Source of the DNA: Clytia hemisphaerica
Lineage: Eukaryota; Cnidaria; Hydrozoa; Leptothecata; Clytiidae
Assembly (NCBI GenBank): GCA_902728285.1
Contig: CACVBU010001154.1
Coordinates: 1,245,538-1,309,537 of the forward strand
Length of the DNA stretch: 64,000 nucleotides
Direction: 5' to 3'
Shown in pieces: positions 43,301 through 55,000 of the stretch (position 1 is its first letter; each line of letters starts with the position of its first letter). Below the pieces are notes generated by a model, which saw nothing but the letters and a program-made list of their open reading frames with translations, had not been told where the DNA came from and did not search any database. The position numbers were made by a program, and so were the translations under genes.

Positions 43301-46300
43301 TGTGACCAATTATCATTCATGTCTAAAATTTTACAGTTATTCAATACTGCATTAATCATATGTTCTTTATGGTCGATCCCGTCGGAATTATCAAACAACC
43401 GAGTGAGAGCAAAAAAGTTTGTAACGTCATGGAATTTATCACAAAGTTTTAAGTGTTGATGCATTGGTTGATCTGCCCTTCTCCCATGCTCAAGCATTCG
43501 GGTTCTAAAACATCTATCCGTTTTACCGATATACTTCTCTCCACAGCCTGGGCAATTAATTTCATAAATAACATTTGCTTTATGCTCACCCAAGACCTTA
43601 TCCTTAGTCGGACAAAACATAGATAACTTCTTTGATTGGTAACGAACTATCAATTTTACATCATTTTTGACGTATCTTTTCAACTTGCGTATAAGATTTT
43701 TGACCAGATTTTCACCGTCGTTTCCCAGGTAAGGAATTTTCAAAAAGATTTTGGTCGAGTCGGTTTCATCATTATCATTCTTCTCAAACGGTGGAAGATT
43801 CAATTTGTCAACTTGACGTTTTATTAGGCGACTACTGACATGTGAGGGGTAGCCGTTCCAAGAAAGATATTTTTGGATTATTTTGATTTGGTTTTTGAAA
43901 CCAAAAACCAAAACTAACCTAAACTAAATCTCGACATCAAAAGAAACTTGACGCATTGATTATCAACAAACGTGTACTTGATGGTATTGCTCCAAACCCT
44001 AATAGCATCATTACAAATCTCACTGACTTCGAACTAACTGAAACCGAAATCGAAGTTTTACGTCTTGGATTGAAACATGGTGTTTTATTGCGACCTAAAG
44101 AATCTGAAATGATTGTTATTGCAGAAGACATATGGTATCAAATTAACCGTAAGAATGCTTTACAAGATAAGTACTTTTCTAAACATCGTGTCCAAACTGC
44201 TCTAAAGTCATTTACTTATAATTACCTTGACCTCGATTCGCACATTTTTCACTCCGATCAAACCCGTATTAAAACTGTCCGTGAACTTCGCAAGAAATGT
44301 CTTATCTTAAAACCAGACAAAGGTCAAGGTATCGTTCTTATAAACAAAAATGATTATTATGATTCTTTGAATGGCATTTTCAATGACACTACTAAATTCA
44401 AATGCATTAATGATGACCCTACCTTCAGAAACTTACGTACTGTTCAACGTTATCTTAATACGCTTCTTTCGAGAGGTGAAATCGATGAAGAAGAAAAATC
44501 TGCCATGAGACCAAAGTCAGCAAGATTGGGACGCGCTCATGGCTTACCTAAAACTCACAAAAATTTCGAACGCCTTCCAAAATTCAGACCGATCGTCGAT
44601 ACAACCGGAACACCCCACTACGGAATTGGTAAATATCTATCTTCTTTACTCAATCCTTTAACACAAAATGAATTTACATTAAAAGATTCGTTTGATGCAT
44701 CCTCTCGAATTAATCAAATTCCAAAAGAACTTTTCGATGAAGGCTTCCAGTACGTTTCATTTGACGTTGTCTCATTGTTTACTAATGTCCCTTTAAAGAA
44801 AACAATCGATATTATTCTTAAGCGTGTATATGATCAAGAACTCATTACAACCAAGTTACAGAAACGCACTTTGAAAAAAGCTTTTGAATGACTCCTGCAA
44901 GAAAACTGCTTTCACCTTTAATGAAAAACTTTTTGAACAGATAGACGGTGTGTCAATGGGATCGTCTCTTGGGCCTGTTTTAGCCAACATCATTATGACC
45001 CAGTTTGAAATCAAAATTGTCAATGAATTAATTGAGAAAAACTACATCAAACATTACATGAGATTTGTTGATGATACTCTTCTGCTGATCAAACCAAACG
45101 ATATACCTTATGTTTTGAATAAATTTAATTCCTTTGACAAAAACTTACAATTCACAGTTGATACTTTTGACGATAAAAATGTTCACTTTTTAGACATTAA
45201 AATTAATGGCACTGAAACTGATATTTTCTACAAACCAACGCATACCGGTCAGTACAGTGATTTTTCCAGTCAGACACCCTGGAATTTCAAAATTTCGTGG
45301 GTTAGGTCTTTGATTGTCAGAGCCCATAAAATTTGTTCCAATCAAGAACTTTTCAAAAACCAAATCAAAATAATCCAAAAATATCTTTCTTGGAACGGCT
45401 ACCCCTCACATGTCAGTAGTCGCCTAATAAAACGTCAAGTTGACAAATTGAATCTTCCACCGTTTGAGAAGAATGATAATGATGAAACCGACTCGACCAA
45501 AATCTTTTTGAAAATTCCTTACCTGGGAAACGACGGTGAAAATCTGGTCAAAAATCTTATACGCAAGTTGAAAAGATACGTCAAAAATGATGTAAAATTG
45601 ATAGTTCGTTACCAATCAAAGAAGTTATCTATGTTTTGTCCGACTAAGGATAAGGTCTTGGGTGAGCATAAAGCAAATGTTATTTATGAAATTAATTGCC
45701 CAGGCTGTGGAGAGAAGTATATCGGTAAAACGGATAGATGTTTTAGAACCCGAATGCTTGAGCATGGGAGAAGGGCAGATCAACCAATGCATCAACACTT
45801 AAAACTTTGTGATAAATTCCATGACGTTACAAACTTTTTTGCTCTCACTCGGTTGTTTGATAATTCCGACGGGATCGACCATAAAGAACATATGATTAAT
45901 GCAGTATTGAATAACTGTAAAATTTTAGACATGAATGATAATTGGTCACAATTATCTTTTTTAGAGGCATTTTATATTAAGAAATTTCGGCCTAAAATTA
46001 ATGACGGTTTAAAAGCTTCAAAAGAGCTTCAATTGTTTGGATAGGCCCCTGACAATCGATTACTCTCTTTGTTTCTTTTAAGCCGTTATTCTTTTATATC
46101 AATTTTATCATTTCATTCCCTTGTGCATAGTTTTATTTAATCTCATTAATGTTTTTAATTACGATTTTTATTACCCGCTGTACTGATTTTTAGAATAAAT
46201 TGTAGCATTTGAAATGTTTTTAGTATATGGTTGAAAATGATGACATAAAGATCGTCGAAATATTCCTACAACATCGACTCTATTTTCTTGTTGTTTTTTA

Positions 46301-48138
46301 TTTAAAAATCCAAGGAAATGTTTATTTTTGGGTTATGCTTCTTTTTATACTTTTTGAAATTGTCTGGCACTGTTGGATTTTAAATAAGCATATAGTAGCA
46401 TTATAGCAGCTGGATTAATTTTTTAGGTTTTCGGGACAACCGCTATAATATCTTGTTAACCGGTTACTTTTTCGAAGCGGGCTACATGGCTTTTTGCGCA
46501 ATGCAATTGGTTCTTTTCGCATGACGACGGGCCTACATTGTCCAGAGTTGCCCGTCGTTAGGAAAATTCATTGTGAGGTCACTTTTTCAAAGGAAAATGA
46601 ACAATGCGTTGACATCATTTCTCTCATTTTTTATTTTTGACGTCAGAAATTATAGCAATTTTTTATCTCTTCTCGCTTGTTTTTTCTGCTTTATTTCGCT
46701 ATTTTTCCTGGATAAAGCGCTAAAAATCAATCAAAGTTGAAGGAAACGGTTAACAAATACAATAATGACCGGTTTTTTTCGGGCTGTACTGAAAATATTG
46801 CCCTCGGTCAACGCAACAACCTCGCAAGCTCGGTCGTTACTTGACCTCGGGCAATATTTCTCAGTACAGCCCTCACTAACCGGTCATTATTGTATTAATA
46901 TAACATTAATATCAAACACCAAGTCTCCATTCTAATGAATACTATCATGATAAACCAGTGAACTGAGTAGAATGGAAGCCTACCTCGTCCCCGTGTATAC
47001 CAGGCCCTATTTACGTTAAGCATCGAAAAAACGATAATATGCAGGTAACGAATGTTTAGTAGAGAGGATAATCCGATTAGATCAAATACTGAAATACTTT
47101 GTACCATCCCAAATATCTATTAAAAAATCTTGCTACCTGTCATCTCATTTCCGAGAAAAAGACTTTGATCCAAATGAAAAAAGCTTTGTCAACACTGTGG
47201 TGAATCAGTGAATCAACAAACCTTATTGCATTTTTAGTTCTCAAACTTTCATCAATCATACGCTCAACAAAGGAGACCTCGCCACCCTCTGTTGCTCTTT
47301 CACTCTCCGTCGCAGTTGATGTTGAGGCTGGAGAAGGCCTGCGATTGGTCCGATTGTAGGTCACATGACCGTCATACACCTCTGCGAAGAAAGGTGGGTT
47401 GCACATGGTGAAATGGAAGAGTTTCGTCTGTGATTGGGGGTGTTGAGATAGTACGCTTTCGAAAAATGATTCGTTTTCTCGTTTGTGTTGAACTAAGAAT
47501 GAAATAAAGGCCAGAATATATGTAGCAAAACCAAATTAATCAATTTTTCATAATCAACCAGGATTTTTAAAAAAGAGAGAAAGGTGTCTCTCGAGAAAAG
47601 CTGGTAACAGACGGACGAACAAACGGACGGACGTAAAGGTTAATTTATAGGACCTCCATCGGGTAGGTTCAAAAAACTTAATAAGGCTTAGATGACCAAA
47701 ACATTAAGAACAAGTTTAGAACATTTTCAGGCTTTGAGGATTCTTAAAATACCCGATTTTTAAAGAAAGCTGGACAAAAATACTAACAAAATATTGAACA
47801 TAAGTACATGTTACGATCATTTTTAGGCCTAAAACTCAAAAAATTAAAAACATTCGAAGGCTCCAAAAATTTTTGGATGCTTTTATAAAAAAACGTGCAC
47901 AGTAGGGTACAAATTTTTGTTCTTACTAGTAATCTGGTGCTGCATGTGATTTTGTTCAACATTTTGTTGTGCATATTTACAAGACGTTTCATCAACATCA
48001 GTGGCAATGAATTTCCATTGGTTCATTTTGTTACCAAGCAACCCATAAATGCACGATGCACCACATCCTATAAATCAAGTGCATTATTAGATCAATAGTT
48101 TCATCATAGCTAATAGAGATAGTTGACTACTCAATTTG

Positions 48139-48174
<36 letters not shown>

Positions 48175-48635
48175 GCTCGTGAGAATTTTTAAACAGTAGA
48201 TAATTATCGAAGGCAAAAAGGAATTTTCGGAAAATTACACATTTGAGGGGCTCAACGTTCGAGTTTGGCTGTACTTTTTAATGTTTTCTTCAAAACAATA
48301 TCAAACATAAACATTTTTATACCAACATCAATGCCGAGGAATTCATCACCACATTCTTCAGTCTCATTCAAATTCAACAAGTCCTCGATCCAATGAAGAT
48401 AATTCAAGCGTAACGGTATGGTAGGTATAAGACGATCCAATGGGATTTCAAGATTCAAGTCAAAATATTTCTTTAGTAAAACCACTGATAGTGCTCTTAA
48501 AGCAGCTGGATCTTTAAAATTAACATAAGGTTTACCAGAGCTGCCTTTATGTAAATAAGGAGTAAACTCTGGATATTCTTGTGCAAGTTGCTCAAAGTTA
48601 GGTTTATCATTTTTGAAAATGTTTCTTTCGTGCAT
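40305..48635 (-). CDS. METTL16: METTL16, RNA N6-adenosine methyltransferase
   Basis: Seven coding exons on the minus strand: 48635-48323, 48067-47927, 47492-47222, 42567-42498, 42161-42069, 41566-41387, 40985-40305. Splice sites and phases all agree and give 582 residues (human is about 560). The N-terminal part reads MHERN..NFKDPAALRAL and PLRLNYLHWIEDLL. The SAM-binding loop is GIDVGCGASCIYG. The catalytic NPPF lies at about residues 183-186, followed by GGEVSFVERMI, then WYTTMLGKKSSMKPL and QGRTTRWGLAWSF. The C-terminal exon holds the less conserved RNA-binding half. Known METTL16 methylates U6 snRNA and MAT2A hairpins and so tunes SAM levels. A splice acceptor directly precedes the ATG. 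The last exon has three TQDGTxxCE-like tandem repeats. Intron 3 (47221-42568) hosts a Penelope-like element and several MITEs. Confidence 0.95.
41137..41306. mobile_element. pogo/Tigger-like MITE in METTL16 intron 6, TA-flanked
   Basis: ta-cagttgactctcgctaattcgaac...aaataaacgagagtctactg-(tg)ta, 170 bp, the same family as 15167-15383. Confidence 0.7.
41630..41815. repeat. Diverged relative of the poly-G hAT-like element in METTL16 intron 5
   Basis: 'ccgggtatgtgcagcc', 'ctctaagagtcagaaaattc' and 'aaagggttgg' echo the interiors of 7124-7348 and 28276-28542, but the G/C tracts are missing. Confidence 0.4.
42228..42362. repeat. Dispersed repeat in METTL16 intron 4
   Basis: It closely matches 9350-9480 (ctgattggtcaagcgctgaaat ... 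cttcgggctttataaatctg). Confidence 0.65.
42644..42819. mobile_element. CCTTATTACACGAATATTACTAG MITE, TA-flanked
   Basis: ta-ccttattacacgaatattactag...ctagtaatattcgtgtaataagg-ta, 176 bp, in METTL16 intron 3. Confidence 0.8.
43207..43900 (-). pseudogene. Inverted partial copy of the Penelope-like endonuclease region
   Basis: The minus strand encodes FKNQIKIIQKYLSWNGYPSH through KASKELQLFG, identical to the C-terminus of the plus-strand ORF, including the GIY-YIG part. There is no RT core, so this arm cannot act alone. It forms the left arm of the element's inverted repeat. Confidence 0.9.
43956..46044 (+). CDS. Penelope-like reverse transcriptase with GIY-YIG endonuclease, one frame break
   Basis: The first frame (43956-44891) carries NLTDFELTETEIEVLRLGLK, CLILKPDKGQGIV, GLPKTHK, FRPIVDTTGTPHYGIGKYLS and FDVVSLFTNVPL. 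The second (44884-46044) carries DGVSMGSSLGPVLANI, the catalytic MRFVDDTLL, VHFLDIKI and, after a linker, the nuclease motif INCPGCGEKYIGKT with FRTRMLEHGR. Together this is the RT plus GIY-YIG order of endonuclease-bearing Penelope elements, related to telomerase-type RTs. The frames overlap by eight bases at a six-A run (about 44875), consistent with one extra base. The start is uncertain: the frame is open upstream to the left arm. Confidence 0.9.
46757..46899. mobile_element. Foldback element AATACAATAATGACCGG
   Basis: Nearly perfect palindrome: aatacaataatgaccgg, ggctgtactga and aatattgccctcgg on the left are mirrored on the right around a short centre at about 46828. It lies in METTL16 intron 3; a short relative is at 9105-9172. 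Confidence 0.8.
47581..47672 (-). repeat. Inverted copy of the 'ggacctacc...tccgttcg' dispersed repeat
   Basis: The minus strand reads aacctacccgatggaggtcc, then ataaattaacctttacgtcc, matching 16376-16450. It is in METTL16 intron 2. Confidence 0.6.
47680..47898. mobile_element. CACG...CGTG-family MITE in METTL16 intron 2
   Basis: Contains 'acattaagaacaagtttagaac' and the right end 'gcttttataaaaaaacgtg'. The left end is decayed. Confidence 0.55.
48141..48174. repeat. (CAAT)n microsatellite in METTL16 intron 1
   Basis: About eight perfect caat/atca units. Confidence 0.95.
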
Positions 48636-49636
48636 CTAAATAAAATATAAATTTGTAATTTTGAAAAGTGATTAAAATGATGATTAGCACAGATGACTCA
48701 TAATTAGCAAAGTAAGTGAGTCTTATTTCAAAATTATCTGTAGGAATACACCTGTAAAAAGAACAGTTTCAAAAATTGTGTGACATTTTTTAGAACACAA
48801 AAAATGGACAAAAATCTTTAAAGTTGAATAAAATCTACTCAAATTAATTACAAGCCTTGAAATTTTGACAGGTAACAGGAAATTTTATCAGCTTTTCAAG
48901 AATTATATTTATGAAGTCATTCTTTGTGACAATAAATGACTTACTAAATGAATTACCCTGTTATGTTCAAAGTATGTCACTCTCTGTCACAATCAACTAT
49001 TGAAAATAATTTAAACATAAATCCGTGTTTATATACCTCCTATATCATCCAGTAGTTAAATATGAAAAACTGTCGGTGTTGATTATGCCAATAAATGACT
49101 TACTTTATGGGTAAAAAAACTGAAATATGTCATCCTTAAAGTAAGTCATTTTTTGTCACATTTTACTTCTGGGTATAACTTGAGAAAGTAAGTCAATTTA
49201 GGTAAAAAATAATGCATTATTTAGGGGATATATCTGGCTTAATCATATCAAAAATATAGACATCATGCACAATGTGCTCTGTTTCTATGAGGAGACAGTT
49301 TTGTGTGAGCCTTCAAAAATGCCACACACCCAGTACTGAATTTTTTAAACTGTTCAAAATTACAACTCAAGAGTTTTATTATGCCCATTTCTAAAGAAAA
49401 TTTAAAGAACTAATTTTTTTTCAAATTTGAAACATTAACAAGATTTCAAAACTGTTCTCATCAATAAACAATACCCAGACATTTAGAAATAAAATAAGAA
49501 TTTAGTGTGGGATTACATATTAGGATTATGGATTATAGTATTATGGTCATAATTACAAGATTAGGAAATACCATATTCCTATATTGGATGTAAAACTTCT
49601 AATTTCCATTATTTTTCTTTTAGAAAATTGTTTATT
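48636..49636. other. Gap between CCDC25 and METTL16
   Basis: No gene. It contains several imperfect 'aatgacttactt(t/a)at' and 'gtcattttttgtcaca' segments in both orientations (48900-49160), perhaps an old foldback. The METTL16 acceptor (ttttatttag) is at its left edge. Confidence 0.5.
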
Positions 49637-50263
49637 TTACATGAAGTCATCTTCATCAATTGGATTATCAATATTAGAAGTCATATTATCTTCAGTCATT
49701 AGTGACGTGTAATTTTTCAAATCCTCCTGTTCTCTCTTAAATTGTTCTTGTTTTTTCTGCTCAACCTTTTGTTCTTGTAATTTCTTCTTATCTTTTCTGC
49801 GTTCAATTGCATCTCTCTCTTCACGTAAAGCACGAAAATCAGGCTCTTCTTCTCTCTTTGTTTTGTTTAATCGATTAGTGATTTCATTTATTTTCTTTTC
49901 AATCATTATGTTTCGGACTTCCTTATTTTTATGAAATCCAACTTGGCCCACATCCATATCCCCGGTCTTTTTTAAATTCTCCCAAAGTGTGTAAACAATA
50001 TTTACATTGTTTGATTTACACCCTTGTATACTATTAGCCTTGGTTAGATGAGCGCAATCTAAGATGACTTCTTGTGGGATAGTATCGATGGTCATACCAG
50101 GAGGTAACCGTAAATAGACGTGGGCTGATGACATTTGATCAACATGGAACCAAATGTCTTCTGGCCAACCCCATCTGATGAGTTCTTCATTCTCATGTTT
50201 ATCACGTCCCATGTACAACAAAACAGGCGGATCAATTAGTGTGGACTCAAAATAAAACACCAT
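49637..50263 (-). CDS. CCDC25: CCDC25 (coiled-coil domain-containing protein 25), NFACT-R family
   Basis: The product has 208 residues, the same length as human CCDC25, with collinear motifs: MVFYFES at the start, [40 protein letters not shown] and [16 protein letters not shown]. The first 105 or so residues form the NFACT-R (DUF814) fold. A charged coiled coil (about 125-190) rich in Lys, Glu and Gln follows, and an acidic end DEDDFM. In mammals it is a membrane-associated sensor of extracellular DNA and may contact translation machinery; its role here is inferred only. The coding sequence has no intron. A splice acceptor (aaatttcag) ends 30 nt before the ATG, so the gene has an upstream exon or receives a leader. 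Confidence 0.95.
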   Translation of the reverse strand: MVFYFESTLIDPPVLLYMGRDKHENEELIRWGWPEDIWFHVDQMSSAHVYLRLPPGMTIDTIPQEVILDCAHLTKANSIQGCKSNNVNIVYTLWENLKKTGDMDVGQVGFHKNKEVRNIMIEKKINEITNRLNKTKREEEPDFRALREERDAIERRKDKKKLQEQKVEQKKQEQFKREQEDLKNYTSLMTEDNMTSNIDNPIDEDDFM

Positions 50264-50293
50264 TTCTACTATTGTTTTTGTTTAATTTTTCCC

Positions 50294-51145
50294 CTGAAAT
50301 TTAAAATAAAATTAAAAACAAGTTGTTCAATACAATCGAAGAGAGAGAATTAAAAGGTGAGTTGATAATGTGATCATTAATGTGATATACTTATCTTATT
50401 GCAAAGATAAACTCGAATAAATGTTTTGTTCCAATGACTTTTTTCAAAAAACTCATAATTTTTCAGAAGTCTGTAAAATTTGTGCTGTTTTAAAAATTGA
50501 TTGTCTAAGTCAAACAAAAATAAAGAAGAAACGACAAAAGATACTTTTCTTATTTAAATGAAACTAAATGCCATAGAAATAATACTTTTATAAACTGTAC
50601 AAAGATTTTCTGTTGTTCAATAATAGTAAACGGGAACCAAAATGTGAATTTCAGGGAGCTAATAAATAAAATACACAAGATCAGAAATTCTCAAAGCTTT
50701 TTATTTTTTATTTTAGAACGGACAAAATTCATTATGAAAATATCTTGAAAATTTTTCATAATGAAACTACAAAAACAGTGATGTTGCAAATTTTTTTAAA
50801 GGATTTTTTTCAACTATCAAAAAAACAAAATTTTTGATAAGAAACAAGGTTAGCCCCTTATAATGGTTAGCTTAGCCCTTTAGTGACCTGCTGGGTTAAA
50901 GGATTAAAACCAGTCAAAACAGCTAAACTAAAGTTTATAGAACCTTCTCTCTCCAAAATGTTTCGAAAGAATGTCTAACATTATAACTTACTTATTATCG
51001 AGACTTATTCTAAACCCAAAGAATTTAAGGTAATTCAATTCTATTTTACAAATTTTGTGCAATAAAAACAAAAACGTTTTGTTTGTTTCAACAGTAAGAA
51101 TAATTATATTGAAATAATAAACCTAGAAAATAGAAAACCAAGCCA
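50294..51145. other. Gap between COPS8 and CCDC25
   Basis: AT-rich with no open frame or clear repeat. It ends at the CCDC25 acceptor, with a T-rich tract on the minus strand. Confidence 0.5.
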
Positions 51146-51742
51146 TCAATTTTCCAAAAAGGAAACATAATCTGTCAACCGATGCAAGGATTGCGTTAAA
51201 GTAGAGCTATCCAGTTTATCTTGTGTATTGGCAGTAGTAGTGTTGGATTCATCACGTTGACAATCAACTTTAACTAATTTTGTATCAGAGTGTAAAACCC
51301 ACTTTCTGTTATTGATAAAGTCTAACAATTGTTGCTCTTCGCTAATTCCCAAGGCTTGACTCAAATCTTCAACTTTGACTAGTGAATAAGCGTTTTCTAT
51401 AAGACACGTCATCCTATTTTGCAAGATTGAATAAAGCTTCAGTAAAGGTTCTTTAAACGCTTCAGACCATTCGTGTGATTTTATTATTTCATACACTGCT
51501 GGGAATTCACGTCTCCATAAGCATTGACCAATTTTCCAAATTGTGGTCAGCTCGTTATCAAGTTTCACGGTAAGTGGTATCCTTTTCCAGAGGAATTTTG
51601 CGTTGATTAAGTCAAACTCCATGAGATACAAAAGTAACAACTCTTTATAAACCTCCAATGAAGCTCCACCATTTTGGGCTGTTAGTTCTTGCAGTTCCAA
51701 TGCCTCAATTCGTTCAGAATATTCACTCTTATTTGATTCCAT
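51146..51742 (-). CDS. COPS8: COP9 signalosome subunit 8
   Basis: The product has 198 residues (human has 209). LYLMEFDLINAKFLWKRIPL matches the helical-repeat region of CSN8, followed by WKIGQCLWRREFPAVYEIIK and a PCI winged-helix part (about 100-165: AYSLVKVEDLSQALGISEEQ). The end is LHRLTDYVSFLEN, which is nearly invariant in animals. The COP9 signalosome removes NEDD8 from cullin ligases, and CSN8 is its smallest PCI subunit. The coding sequence is one exon. The minus strand has an acceptor (cattttag) 39 nt before the ATG and another AG 18 nt farther up. No defect is seen. Confidence 0.95.
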   Translation of the reverse strand: MESNKSEYSERIEALELQELTAQNGGASLEVYKELLLLYLMEFDLINAKFLWKRIPLTVKLDNELTTIWKIGQCLWRREFPAVYEIIKSHEWSEAFKEPLLKLYSILQNRMTCLIENAYSLVKVEDLSQALGISEEQQLLDFINNRKWVLHSDTKLVKVDCQRDESNTTTANTQDKLDSSTLTQSLHRLTDYVSFLEN

Positions 51743-51782
51743 TTATACAAGATGAATGTTTTTTGTAGTTTTATTTCCACAC

Positions 51783-54700
51783 TAAAATGATTTAAAAATC
51801 TGAAAATACAATGATGTTGTTAAAATTAACCATCCAGGTCAAGCTAGAATAGAAAATAAAATCAGAAAAAAACTTTTGAACAGTCCAAACTTTTTTGGCC
51901 AATAAATATTAAAAAAGGGGAAGTCAATGAGGGTACATGCTTAAACATCACACCAAATTTTAAAAGGTAGGACTGTATCCAGTGCTGCAAATAAGAAGAT
52001 TTCAGATGGCTACTAATTTTTTGAGCGCAACAAAAATAATTTGAGCAGGGGGTCTGGCAGAACTTTGGCTCTGGTCAAATTTTAACGGGACAAAATGAAA
52101 GATTGAGCATCAGAATGGCGATAAACTACAAAATGACCGGTAATTACCAGTTACCGGCCGTTATTTGCAGCACTGGTATCTGCTAAAGAAACCGGGTGCA
52201 CCACAAAAAAGTTTCTCTTTTTGAACAAAATTTTCTCAAGTTCTATAAATTTTAAAAGAATGAATCTGTTTCCATTGGAAAGAAAAAAGATAAACTTAAA
52301 TTTTAAGGGGTCACTCATCAAATTTGGTTCATTAGATCAAAAGTTATGCTAATTGAAATAAAAAGTTTACTTTCAGAAAGTAAACAACCTCTAAATTGCG
52401 GAGTACAGGAGAAAAAAAATCGAAATTCAAAATGGCGGCCAAGGCCACGCTGATAACTATCAAAAATCTTTGTTTTTCAATCAGCTATTGCAGCTCAATA
52501 AATCAATGAAATAATTTGAAATAAAAAGTAAACAAACCTTGAACCTTTCAGGAATCCAAATAAATAAAAGTATTCATCTAAAGTGAAGATTACATTTCAA
52601 AATAGAACGATTTCCAAACCAACCTAAGGGGTCACTGGCAAGGAGTTACGACTTCAGACTTTAGATTCCAATTCTTGTATAGGCTGCAACTACACTGCCA
52701 AATGATCTGTATTACAAAGACTTCCAAATGGGTCCATAAGTTAAGAAAATGAGATTATCATCTAGCACGGGACTTTTGTTTTTAAAAACAAACTTCAAAA
52801 TGAAATTGTTAATGAACTTGTTACTTAAAATATCACTTACTTACATAATTTATTTATGATATAACATCCCTTTCTTAAATAAATGGCCTCTTAAAGTCTT
52901 TTATGTTTGCCGCAAGAAGGGAGAAAAATTTAATTTCACCCCCGTTTTTTTCTCTCTTTTTCTAGCCATTTCCCGCGTGTTAGTGTAGACACAACTTTAA
53001 TCCGGGGAAATAAAGCGTTTTCATTGGTCTAAAATCACGGATGGTCACGTTACCAGAATTTTTATCCAGGGAAATACCGTGGCCGCAATGTTTTGCTTTA
53101 GTGAGATTGACCATTTTGTTCATGATGATTTGAGCGGGCAAAATTTCTGTACAAACCAAAATATGGCTTCGTTGGAATACCGGTTGAAACACTTGTGCAC
53201 ATTGTGCCTTCTTGTCAGTTACATCAATATGCCTTCTTACCTGTCTTTAAAAATATAAATAAAAGTAATCACGGAAAAGGACGCGAAAAAAAAAGACATA
53301 AGTGTGAGAACAGAGTAATCAAACTCGTTAGAAAAAGTACCATTAGAAGTCATAAAAAATCAACCTGAATAAATTCAATCGAAATTCCAGAGAACTTCAT
53401 AATTCCCCAAACAACATTACATTACTATCTCAAACTCCCATGACATAAATTTTACAATTACGTCAGAGTAGAATACGCTCGCCACCGAAGAGGTTTATTT
53501 GGAAAGGGTAATTATATTTTATTGTTCGCTTCTTTTTTAAAGATTCGCCGGGTTGGAAAAGCATGAATTTCTTTGTACATTTTTTTCCTACCCCAAATAT
53601 TTAGGAGGCTGAGTTTTAAACAAATCGTCAAGTTGAAACGAACGATAAATGTATCAAGGTCTGTTTTATTTACCCCCTGGTGACTTAACAAAAGAGACTT
53701 AACTCGATGTTACAATCCAATTATTGCGAAGCTAATTTATGAGCGAAGCAGTTTTGCTATATTGTGTGCACGTACCTTTAACTTCTATCCCAAGGGAAAA
53801 TTGGCCCAAAATTTGCCATATAAATCACATCTTCAAACCGATGATTTTGTCAAAATGACCTTGAATGGTTTGGCTTGAAGCCACGAAAATTTTCTCGGTT
53901 TGGTAGCTAGGACTGCAAAAAATGCCGTTTTAAAATGGTGTACCCTAGCAGTGAACAGCGAAAAATTACCGGAAGCCGAAACACGGACTTAGAATCTGAA
54001 GTTGATCAAATTGCTGCGCGGGCGGCACGCATATAAGCAATATAAGCAGTGGTTCTTCGGTTTTAAATGTTTATTTTGATGTTAAATGGAAAAAAATTAG
54101 TTTGAAAGGTGACAGAAAGGATCTTCATCATTCCTTGACTTTTAAAAGTAACTATTAATTAAGTATCAAATAGGGTCAATAAATGAGAAGTTTTCGCAGC
54201 TTGGTGGGCGGGAGGGGTGCTCTTTTAAGTGAACTAAACTTACCTTGCAAAACCAAGTGAATATTCAATGATAAAGAGGTACGGAGGTAATCAAATTTGT
54301 CGAATTTGTCAAGAAAACAAATCAAAACTGGCCAAGAACCAACAACAAGCCATCTTTTGTAGATTTTTGCTTTTGTTTACTTTTGATGATTTTGACAGAC
54401 GATTCGAATAAAAAAATGTTCGAACGTTCAACGAATATTGTTCGATTTTTTAAGGCACCATTTACATTAGAAGAACTAACACGTGCGTTTGGTTTGGGAA
54501 CACGAAACACGAACGCAAACTACCCATGTCTAAACTTTTCAATATATCTCCAGAACTAACAGATTTTTTGAAATTATTTAAAAAGGTCTAAGTTCCTGAA
54601 TAGTTTTACTATGTACTATGAAAAAATCATAAGCATCAGTCAAATACTCGTTCATCTATTTAAGATTGAAGACAAAAATTTGCGAAGAAAAATAAACCTT

Positions 54701-54845
54701 GAGCACAAAAAATGCTTTTTTAAACACTTTTTTCCACCGAAAAACAAATAACTTTTACAGACTTACCTTCCCCAAACATTTACTAATTAAAGTAAATGAG
54801 ATAAGATAAGATAAAACCTTAAAATCAACCAGAATTTACAACCTT
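51783..54845. other. Gene-free region upstream of COPS8
   Basis: No recognisable protein. It has one 'aaaatggcggcc' (52432-52443, plus strand), a YY1-like motif, and an 'agtaattaccagttaccggcc'-like repeat near 52135-52175. It could be a 5'UTR intron of COPS8 running to the promoter near 54880. Confidence 0.4.
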
Positions 54846-55000
54846 TCGTCCAAAGCAAAAGACGTGCTTTTCTCGCCGCCATTTTGTTTTGGAATGAGAA
54901 TTCTAGAGAATTCCATTTTGTTTACAGCTCCCGCGGTCTTTTTTCATCCAATCAGATCGTGCGATTTCACTTTCGCTTTCTCTAGTCCAATAAGACTGCG
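54846..55000 (-). promoter_or_regulatory. Probable promoter and first exon for minus-strand transcription
   Basis: On the minus strand, two ATTGG boxes (complements of ccaat at 54948 and about 54986) precede 'caaaatggcggcgag' at 54885-54871, a YY1/initiator-type motif often at animal start sites. GC content rises locally. An ATG at 54882 begins MAARKARLLLWTK before a possible donor (aaag-gttgta). It may drive COPS8 and the genes behind it, or a gene I cannot see. Confidence 0.35.

Larger units (their letters stand above)
42906..46380 (+). mobile_element. Penelope-like retroelement with long inverted arms, 14-bp TSD
   Basis: A plus-strand RT/GIY-YIG element lies between direct repeats taaataagcatata (42892-42905 and 46381-46394). 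Its first 999 bp (42902-43900) are the inverse of 45351-46349, covering the endonuclease end of the ORF and the 3'UTR. Such inverted partial duplications are characteristic of Penelope-like elements (established). The arms encode identical protein over about 228 codons, so the insertion is recent. It is antisense to METTL16, in its intron 3. Confidence 0.9.

Noticed and set aside
52980-53192. 70-codon minus-strand frame upstream of COPS8
   Set aside because: No recognisable domain, codon pattern or splice context; left unannotated.
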